NCBI GenBank assembly: GCA_902792495.1
Contig: CADBAC010000013.1
Location: forward strand, 1 to 12,716
Length of the DNA: 12,716 nucleotides
Reading direction: 5' to 3'
Source of the DNA: Ruminococcus flavefaciens
GTDB taxonomy: Bacteria; Bacillota; Clostridia; Oscillospirales; Ruminococcaceae
This document shows positions 7,057 to 12,716 of the stretch, piece after piece (the first letter of the stretch is position 1; every line of letters starts with the position of its first letter). A program made the position numbers and the translations under genes. The notes under the pieces were generated by a model that was given only the letters and a program-made list of their open reading frames with translations, did no database searches and had not been told where the DNA came from.

Positions 7057-8154
7057 TTAAAGTATCGTCATGTGGAGTATCAGCAGGGGAATGAGCATAC
7101 CGAAATTGATAAGCGAGAATATGAGTATGTACCTGCCTGACTGCGCACCTTCGGCTTTGCGGTAGATCTGGAATGAGATAAGACTGGCAAGGGATGCGAT
7201 AAGCGTTCCGAATCCGCCTAAGTCTGCACCGAGAAGAAGCTGTGTGCCGTTTTCGGTGAATCCCGAAAGCATTACGGCGGCAGGGACATTGCTTATCACC
7301 TGGGAAAGTAGGGCGGTGACGAGAAGTTCACGTCCGCTGAGGATGGAGGAAAAGAAGTCACGTACAGCATCTATCCTGCCGATATTTCCCACGAAAACGA
7401 AAAACCAGACGAAAGTGGCAAGCAGTGCATAGTCCACTTTGGCAAGAAGCTTTCTGTCGAATATCAGAGCGATCACAACAGCCGCAGCAAAGCAGGCAAC
7501 ATCCGGGATGACTCTCAGCACCGTCAGCAGACATATGACGAAAAGCACACAGTAGCCTGCGGTGGGAACTTTCGGTATCTCCTTATTTTTTGCGGATCCC
7601 GAATCACAGGGAGTATCGGGTATCAGCAGAGTTAGCAGGCAAATCATAATAAGGCTGATGATACCTGCCGGAAGCATGGCTTTTAAGAATGAAAGAGCCG
7701 TCATCTTGTATGTGTCGTATACGAAAAGATTCTGCGGATTTCCGATGGGTGTGAGCATACTTCCTGCGTTTGCGGCCGAAGTTTCAAGGACTATGGTGAT
7801 AATGCGGCTTTTCTCGTCCTTTATGCCCGAATAAACAAGCAGAGTCAGCGGCACAAAAGTGAGAAGTGCAACATCATTCGTGACGAGCATTGCCGAAAAA
7901 TAGCACAGTACAATGAATATCAGCCCAAGTCTGCGGAGGGTACCTGCTTTTTTCAACAGGTATGATGTGGCGTTGTCGAAAATTCCAACGCTCCGAAGTC
8001 CGCCTACCGCCGTCATAAGCGAAAACAGCTCGATGAGAACGGTCTTGTTTATGTAGCCGATGTACTCTTTATCAGGCGGAATAATGAAAACAGTGAGCAC
8101 TGCGGCTAAAAAAGAGATCACCAGAACGGGCTGTGATCTGAAAAATTTCTTCAT
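7057..8154 (-). CDS. SLC13 / ArsB-NhaD (ion transporter superfamily) permease
   Basis: 365 residues. The ATG at 8154 is preferred: GGAGAGG lies 6 bases upstream, and the residues added by a start at 8220 are not membrane-protein-like. The product is almost entirely hydrophobic with about 10-11 membrane helices. Signature segments of the family are present twice, as expected for its inverted-repeat fold: VTNDVALLTFVPL then GNPQNL in the first half, and QVISNVPAAVML in the second. Members move anions such as dicarboxylates, citrate, arsenite or sulfate, or exchange Na+ for H+; the sequence does not let me choose. It follows the HPP-like gene by 88 bases with no terminator between, so they are probably co-transcribed. 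No link to polysaccharide breakdown is evident. Confidence 0.85.
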   Translation of the reverse strand: MKKFFRSQPVLVISFLAAVLTVFIIPPDKEYIGYINKTVLIELFSLMTAVGGLRSVGIFDNATSYLLKKAGTLRRLGLIFIVLCYFSAMLVTNDVALLTFVPLTLLVYSGIKDEKSRIITIVLETSAANAGSMLTPIGNPQNLFVYDTYKMTALSFLKAMLPAGIISLIMICLLTLLIPDTPCDSGSAKNKEIPKVPTAGYCVLFVICLLTVLRVIPDVACFAAAVVIALIFDRKLLAKVDYALLATFVWFFVFVGNIGRIDAVRDFFSSILSGRELLVTALLSQVISNVPAAVMLSGFTENGTQLLLGADLGGFGTLIASLASLISFQIYRKAEGAQSGRYILIFSLINFGMLIPLLILHMTIL

Positions 8155-8242
8155 ATTTATCCTCTCCATAACATTTTGAAGAACGCAGTCACCGGCAAAA
8201 TTTGACGAAAAGACGTGCATGAATCCCTATGTGGACAGGTTC

Positions 8243-9184
8243 TCAGTTCTGCCTTAATACTTTTGTCAGAATGGCCTGACGGTGTGCGATGATCCATGCG
8301 GCAATTGTGAGGACTATCGCTCCTGCGGCTATTTCCGGCGGAAATCTGAACAGCGCTCCCGATGGCACGATAAGGGGAAGTGTTGCTATCGCTCCGCACG
8401 GCGGAAAATACAGCTTTACTCTGCACACTGCAAACAGTATCACCGCACAGGCAGCAGCTGCGGATACAGTCAGCGGCAGTCCCAGCTTTTCAGTGAGGAA
8501 AAAGCGTGAAGCCGAACCCGATACAGCGGCGATGACTATGAGTGAAAGTGCCTGAGGGATGTGCTGAAGCAGTTTGCTCTGCGGTTTTGACATCTCGAAG
8601 AATGCCACGATAAGCGGCGGAGCGGTGAAGAAGATCTCGCCTGTCATTGCCGGCAGCATGGCGATAATGCTGACTGCGGCTATTTGTATGAAGCGCAGTT
8701 CAAACAGCTTTCCGTCGGCATTTACGGGAGTAAACTCATACTTCTGACGTATGCCTGCTTTTATGAAGATACGCTGTGCCGAAAGAATGAGAGCGGTCAT
8801 GACTGCTACCGATATTATGTAAATGGGACTTCTCGTTCCCAGCAGTACGGGGAGTACACAGGCAGACACCGCAGGGAGAAATTCTGTCTTTGAAAGTGTA
8901 ACGCATCCCACAGCTGCGATAAGTGCCACAGGTACTTTCAGCGCAAGCGGAAGCGGGATGAAAACGATACCCACACCGAGAACTGCGGCGGCTGTGATCG
9001 TAAGAAAAAGCCGTAAAGCCGAGGTATTCCACGCCTGTTTCGGAGCGGCAAGTGCTCCTATTGCAACAGCTGTTATCTCGGGGAAGATGATCTCTTTTTC
9101 GTGTAAAAGCTCCGAAGCCGCCACCATTCCAACTGCGAGCAGAAGCGAAACAGCGGCAGGGAGCAGATCTTTTAGTTTATGCAA
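8243..9184 (-). CDS. HPP-family-like integral membrane protein
   Basis: Start taken as the TTG at 9184, with AGGG 8 bases upstream. A good promoter at 9246-9218 lies downstream of the ATG at 9394, ruling out the longer form, whose extra residues are not credible. The product is 313 residues, about 10-12 membrane helices, in two similar halves. In the second half, APPLIVAFFEMSKPQSK and YFPPCGAIATLPLIVP fall where HPP proteins have their Ala-Pro-x-Ser-Pro and HPP-A-GA-ALLP motifs; here His is replaced by Phe. In the first half, FPEITAVAIGALAAPKQAW and TEFLPAVSACVLPVLLG match the same plan. HPP proteins are poorly characterised; a plant member carries nitrite. The family call is tentative. It is the first gene of a two-gene unit with the permease. 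Confidence 0.7.
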   Translation of the reverse strand: MHKLKDLLPAAVSLLLAVGMVAASELLHEKEIIFPEITAVAIGALAAPKQAWNTSALRLFLTITAAAVLGVGIVFIPLPLALKVPVALIAAVGCVTLSKTEFLPAVSACVLPVLLGTRSPIYIISVAVMTALILSAQRIFIKAGIRQKYEFTPVNADGKLFELRFIQIAAVSIIAMLPAMTGEIFFTAPPLIVAFFEMSKPQSKLLQHIPQALSLIVIAAVSGSASRFFLTEKLGLPLTVSAAAACAVILFAVCRVKLYFPPCGAIATLPLIVPSGALFRFPPEIAAGAIVLTIAAWIIAHRQAILTKVLRQN

Positions 9185-9196
9185 TAATATCACCCT
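9182..9196 (-). promoter_or_regulatory. Ribosome binding site deciding a TTG start
   Basis: AGGG(TG) at 9196-9193 stands 8 bases before TTG (9184-9182), which opens LHKLKDLLPAAVSLLLAVG, a basic tip followed by a membrane helix. No ATG or GTG between the promoter and the first helix has a comparable site. Confidence 0.55.
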
Positions 9197-9217
9197 GTCT
9201 GAAAAATTCCAAACGGT

Positions 9218-9246
9218 ATTATACCACATATCGCCGCAAAATGCAA
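9218..9246 (-). promoter_or_regulatory. Promoter of the HPP-like / permease operon
   Basis: On the minus strand TTGCAT (9246-9241), a 17-base spacer and a perfect TATAAT (9223-9218) preceded by TG-G, an extended -10. Transcription would start near 9211, leaving a leader of about 27 bases before the TTG codon. This is the best housekeeping-type promoter in the window. Confidence 0.65.
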
Positions 9247-9276
9247 TACTTATTGTTACGCAGCGGCAACAAAATG

Positions 9277-9316
9277 AACTGCCGATACAGCTCAATAATT
9301 GTCTGTACCGGCAGTT
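9277..9316 (-). terminator. Intrinsic terminator of the GH2 gene
   Basis: AACTGCCGATACAG (9277-9290) and CTGTACCGGCAGTT (9303-9316) pair over 14 positions around a 12-base loop. The single non-Watson-Crick position is A-C on the plus strand but G-U in minus-strand RNA, so the fold favours the minus transcript. It starts 22 bases after the GH2 stop and is followed by CATTTTGTT. The T-run on the plus side is GTTTTTA, but no plus-strand gene enters it. Confidence 0.75.
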
Positions 9317-9338
9317 TTTATGAGGAGTGATATTGTTT

Positions 9339-12300
9339 TTATGGTTCGAGTGAGTCGATGAGTTCAAGCAGATATCTCTGTATCTCAAGGGCATCCTTAG
9401 GAGTTATGCCGTCGCCGTTGTTGTAAACGTCACCGTTGAGAGAACCCTGCTTTGTCATATGACTGCTGTCTGAGCCGCTGAGACCGTATTTGCTCGGATT
9501 TGCAATAGACTGCATGATGAGAACGGCGTCGTCCATGCTTATCTCGCCGTCGCAGTTTGCGTCACCGTAGAGGATATCCTTCTTCGGGTCATCCTGTGGG
9601 ATGTCATCGGGGATATCATCGATAGCTTCGTTTTCAGCGATATTGTCGAAATCAAGCCAGAGCTTTACATACGGACTGTCGGGAGCGTATGCAGGAGAAG
9701 CTGTGCGCTGTGAAGCAAGCTCGGATTCGCTGAGAGCCTTGCTGTAAACTCTGAATTCGTAGAAATCAGCCATGGATGTACGTCCTGTTTCGGGGCAGGC
9801 ACCCATTGTCAGGTCATAGGAAGAAGATGTGATACCTGCTGATGTGCCTGTGCTCTTTTCAGCCACCATCTTGCCGTCGCAGTATATCTTTATCATGTTG
9901 TTTTCGGCATCGTAGATACCTGCCAGCTGATGCTTCTTTCCTATCCAGCCAGAAGCTTCGTCAGTGCCTGTCTTGTAGGAAACTGTGCGCCATTCGCCGC
10001 CTGCGTGGATGAAGAAGTAAAGCATACCGTTCTCGGTCCTGAGGCCGAAAGCGTGGTCGCCCTTGCTGGCTATCATGTTGAATCCGGGATTTCCTGTGGG
10101 GACGAATTCAGCTTCAACTGTGAAGGAATTCTTACCCTCCAGCGACTTGCCTATGCTGTTGCCTGACGGGATGGAAAGTGAACCCGAGACAGCATTTCCT
10201 GCGGTTGTGGATTTGAATACAGCAGGTGACTTCACAGGGATAGTGAGAGCATTTGAGCTCTTGTCCTGTACGCTTATGCCGTCTGAGCGGAGTTTTGCGG
10301 CTGTTGTGGAGAGAGCCTTTCCGTCAGCTTCGGATGATACGGGGATGATGGAGTAGCTCCACTTGTAAGTCCTGCCTGATGGCAGACGGTACTTTTCGAG
10401 AGTACCCTGACCGCAGGTAGCGCTTCCTGTACCCATTGAGCCGTAGTCAACGCTGAGGATGGTCTCCTTTCTCGGTGAAAGCTTGTATACGTGGTCAGCC
10501 TTCTGGAGGTCTTCGGGATAGAAGTGGAGAGCGCTTGCTTCCACAGTGCCGTTTGCAGCTACAAGGAGGCCTGAGCTGTTGTTGTTATTCTTTACGGATA
10601 TCCACTTCACATCGGTGAGGTTTCCTGTGTCGTCAGCCTTCATGTAAGGGAAGAACTGCTCTGAAACTGTGCTTTCCCATACACCCTGACGTCCGCCTGA
10701 TTTTCTGTCATTGAAGCTTTCGGTAAGGTTGCCGTACCAGCTGAGCTGTTCTGAGCCTTCGGGGAGAGTCATCATTGAGCCTACACGGAGGAAATTGCCC
10801 AGTCCCGAGCGTGTAGCGTCCACGCTGAAGTCAACATCAACACGGCCGTCGGGATGAATGGTGTAGTTGATATCCACCTTTGTGTTGCCTGCCTTGGGGA
10901 GGTTGAGGTGAGATGTAACGGTCTTTGCGCCGTTGCTTCCTTCACCTGTGTCTATGCCGATGACTTCGGCTCCGTTCATGGCATTTTCCCATGCTGTGTC
11001 GAACAGCTTTGAACGTGCCGAGCCGCCGTCGTTTTCAACATTTCCTCTCCAGAAGTTGGGAGTTGGGCCCTTATCGATGAGAAGGTCGCCCTTGTAAGTG
11101 TACTTCTCGATAAGGCCTGTTTTCTTGTTGATGGAGAAATTGAAGTCGTTATGCTCATTTGTAGGAACATACGCATCGGGAGTATCGACAACGGTAACGG
11201 AACTGTCGCCGCTGTTATATTTAGCGGAACTTCCTGCGGAATCGATGTTAAGCTGTTCGTAAGCAACTTCTGTGCCTGCGGGGAGAAGGTCTGTAGCCTT
11301 CTTTGTGGTAACGGATATATCGAGGATGAACTCATCGCCCGAATAGTATTTCTCGGGAAGCTTGAAAGGAACAGTGAAAGAATTCTTTGAAAGGGGAGCG
11401 CACTGTGCGTCGTCGATAGTGCCGCTTCCGATTGCAATACCGTTTTTCAGAAGCTTCCAGTTAACGTTGAACTCGCTGAGGTCGAGGAAGTTGTTCTCGT
11501 TGTATACGGAAACTGTATTTGCAGCCAGCTGCTGAGAATTTGCGCTGAACCAGAAACTCTGATACTGATAGCGTACCTCGTCGGCTTCGGGCTGAGGAGT
11601 TCTGTCAGGGCTGATGATACCGTTTTCGCAGAAGCTGTTGTCGTTGGGCTTGTCGCCCCAGTCACCGCCGTAACCGAAGAATTTGCCCTTGCTGTCCTCG
11701 GCGTAGAGATTCTTGTGAGCGTAGCTTTCGGAGTAGTAGTCCCAGCCGCCATTCACCTTTGAAAGGGGAACAGCTCTTGACTGATCTACCCAGTCCCAGA
11801 TGAAGCCGCCCAGCATATTCTGATTTGCTCTGATAGCGTCCCAGTATTCCTTGAGAGCGCCCACGGAGTTGCCCATAGCGTGGTCGTATTCGCACATAAC
11901 ATATGGTATCTTTCCGTTGCCGCCGTTGCCGCCTACCCAGTCGGAACCGGGGTACATATTACTGTTCATGTCAACGCCAAGTTTGTCGCCCTGACCTTCA
12001 CTGTGAACGGGACGGGTATTATCGTGCTTCTTGAAGTACCATATCATGTCACGGAACATACCGCCTGCCGCATTGGGGTCGCCGGTGTATGCCATTTCGT
12101 TTCCGATGGACCATGCAACGATAGCAGGATTGTTCTTGAGGCGCTGATATGCGGTCTCTGTTCTGTCCATAGCCAGTTCGTAGAATTTAGCCTTGTTGTT
12201 GTTATCGTTCATGAGGGCATGGCACTCCATATTTGTCTCGCCCATCATGTACATACCGTACTTGTTGCACAGCCAGTAAAGATAAGAATCGTTGCTGTAG

Positions 12301-12716
12301 TGGGAGGTACGGATAGCGTTTACATTGTTTTTCTGCATGAGGCGGACGTCCTCTTCCATAGTAGCCTGCGGAACAGCCTTGCCGTAGAACGGGTCGGTGT
12401 CGTGACGGTTGACACCTTTGAGGAGGAGTCGCTTACCGTTGATGGTGATGGGCTGCCACTGCTTGGTGGTGACCTTGTAGCTGTTGTCGACCTGAGTAGG
12501 AGTGAAGCCAACTTCTCTGAATCCCAGCTGAGTAGATACCTTTTCCTGAACGTTGCCCTTGTCGTCCCTGAGAGTGAGAACGAGAGCGTACAGATTCGGA
12601 TCTTCGGCAGACCACAGTTTCGGAGACATGACTTTGGTCTTGATGCTGAAAGTGCCCTTGTTCCAGCCGTTGACCTTGTCCACAGCAGTTGAAGCGCCGC
12701 TGAGGATATTATTTCC
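9339..12716 (-). CDS. Cellulosomal LacZ-type GH2 beta-galactosidase with LamG-like module and dockerin (5' end outside window)
   Basis: 1125 residues visible, open to the right edge, so the signal peptide and the N-terminal sugar-binding domain are missing. Counting from the edge: end of an Ig-like domain to ~80; catalytic TIM barrel ~85-370 with VNRHD, RTSHY, WSIGNE (acid/base Glu207) and YVMCEYDHAMGNS (nucleophile Glu276); the metal-site Glu and His of LacZ are kept in NMECH; LacZ domain 4 ~380-500 after SPDRTPQPEADEV; LacZ C-terminal domain ~520-800; a LamG/concanavalin-like fold ~835-1000; acidic linker; dockerin 1050-1125 (YGDANCDG, then GDGITPKDALEIQ). It would release terminal beta-galactose from plant polysaccharide side chains while mounted on a scaffoldin. 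A beta-galactosidase is favoured over glucuronidase or mannosidase by the full LacZ domain set; the natural substrate is not shown. Confidence 0.93.
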   Translation of the reverse strand, partial: GNNILSGASTAVDKVNGWNKGTFSIKTKVMSPKLWSAEDPNLYALVLTLRDDKGNVQEKVSTQLGFREVGFTPTQVDNSYKVTTKQWQPITINGKRLLLKGVNRHDTDPFYGKAVPQATMEEDVRLMQKNNVNAIRTSHYSNDSYLYWLCNKYGMYMMGETNMECHALMNDNNNKAKFYELAMDRTETAYQRLKNNPAIVAWSIGNEMAYTGDPNAAGGMFRDMIWYFKKHDNTRPVHSEGQGDKLGVDMNSNMYPGSDWVGGNGGNGKIPYVMCEYDHAMGNSVGALKEYWDAIRANQNMLGGFIWDWVDQSRAVPLSKVNGGWDYYSESYAHKNLYAEDSKGKFFGYGGDWGDKPNDNSFCENGIISPDRTPQPEADEVRYQYQSFWFSANSQQLAANTVSVYNENNFLDLSEFNVNWKLLKNGIAIGSGTIDDAQCAPLSKNSFTVPFKLPEKYYSGDEFILDISVTTKKATDLLPAGTEVAYEQLNIDSAGSSAKYNSGDSSVTVVDTPDAYVPTNEHNDFNFSINKKTGLIEKYTYKGDLLIDKGPTPNFWRGNVENDGGSARSKLFDTAWENAMNGAEVIGIDTGEGSNGAKTVTSHLNLPKAGNTKVDINYTIHPDGRVDVDFSVDATRSGLGNFLRVGSMMTLPEGSEQLSWYGNLTESFNDRKSGGRQGVWESTVSEQFFPYMKADDTGNLTDVKWISVKNNNNSSGLLVAANGTVEASALHFYPEDLQKADHVYKLSPRKETILSVDYGSMGTGSATCGQGTLEKYRLPSGRTYKWSYSIIPVSSEADGKALSTTAAKLRSDGISVQDKSSNALTIPVKSPAVFKSTTAGNAVSGSLSIPSGNSIGKSLEGKNSFTVEAEFVPTGNPGFNMIASKGDHAFGLRTENGMLYFFIHAGGEWRTVSYKTGTDEASGWIGKKHQLAGIYDAENNMIKIYCDGKMVAEKSTGTSAGITSSSYDLTMGACPETGRTSMADFYEFRVYSKALSESELASQRTASPAYAPDSPYVKLWLDFDNIAENEAIDDIPDDIPQDDPKKDILYGDANCDGEISMDDAVLIMQSIANPSKYGLSGSDSSHMTKQGSLNGDVYNNGDGITPKDALEIQRYLLELIDSLEP

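Noticed and set aside
9322..9361. Plus-strand GAGGAG followed by an ATG at 9341
   Set aside because: The frame closes after six codons and lies at the 3' end of the GH2 gene; no support for a peptide gene.
9185..9394. Longer HPP-like protein starting at the ATG at 9394
   Set aside because: It would overlap the GH2 gene end, its terminator and the operon promoter, and the added residues are Cys/His/Asn-rich and not membrane-like.
11880..12692. Plus-strand 270-codon open frame
   Set aside because: It is antisense to the GH2 catalytic barrel, whose motifs and active-site residues are intact; the reverse frame has no recognisable domain or ribosome site.

Overview
The window looks like chromosomal DNA of a fibre-degrading, cellulosome-forming Firmicute of the Ruminococcus type (R. 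flavefaciens / R. albus / R. champanellensis relatives). The basis is three dockerin modules with Ruminococcus-style spacing (repeat 1, an 'ANPSKY' segment, then repeat 2 'GDGITPKDALEIQ'), Ser/Thr-rich linkers, strong AAAGGAGG ribosome binding sites and a hemicellulase set for arabinoxylan. The species assignment is inference; no rRNA or housekeeping marker is present.

Layout. (1) Positions 1-3642, minus strand: an ECF-type sigma factor gene followed one base later by a very unusual membrane protein. That protein has a short cytoplasmic anti-sigma-like segment, one membrane helix and a ~170-residue Thr/Ser linker. These are followed by a long run of EF-hand-like (dockerin-like) modules and a canonical C-terminal dockerin that runs off the left edge. 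Its frame is broken near position 1452: the downstream half continues open, without a stop, in the +1 frame to position 1. In addition, an in-frame GTG at 2339 has a perfect Shine-Dalgarno and a signal-peptide-like start, suggesting a gene fusion or a second, secreted product. (2) 3643-3993: a 351-bp divergent control region with two inverted repeats and candidate promoters. (3) 3994-7005, plus strand: a 1003-residue secreted multimodular enzyme, GH43-CBM6-linker-CBM22-dockerin-CE1 esterase, ended by a 16-bp perfect hairpin that also serves the convergent gene. (4) 7057-9184, minus strand: a two-gene membrane unit, an HPP-like integral membrane protein followed by an SLC13/ArsB/NhaD-type permease, with a good promoter at 9246-9218. 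(5) 9339-12716, minus strand: a 5'-truncated LacZ-type GH2 beta-galactosidase carrying a LamG-like module and a dockerin, with its own terminator.

How they fit together. The GH43/CE1 protein and the GH2 enzyme would be scaffold-borne hemicellulases that strip arabinose, ferulate and galactose from plant polysaccharides. The adjacent sigma/anti-sigma pair is the likely local regulator. Its extracellular part is built from dockerin-like modules and ends in a dockerin closely resembling that of the GH2 enzyme, so the sensor could read cohesin (scaffold) occupancy or calcium rather than sugar. This differs from the known SigI/RsgI systems of Clostridium thermocellum, where the outer domain is usually a carbohydrate-binding module, and is the most notable item in the window. 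The membrane pair at 7057-9184 looks unrelated to the polysaccharide genes.
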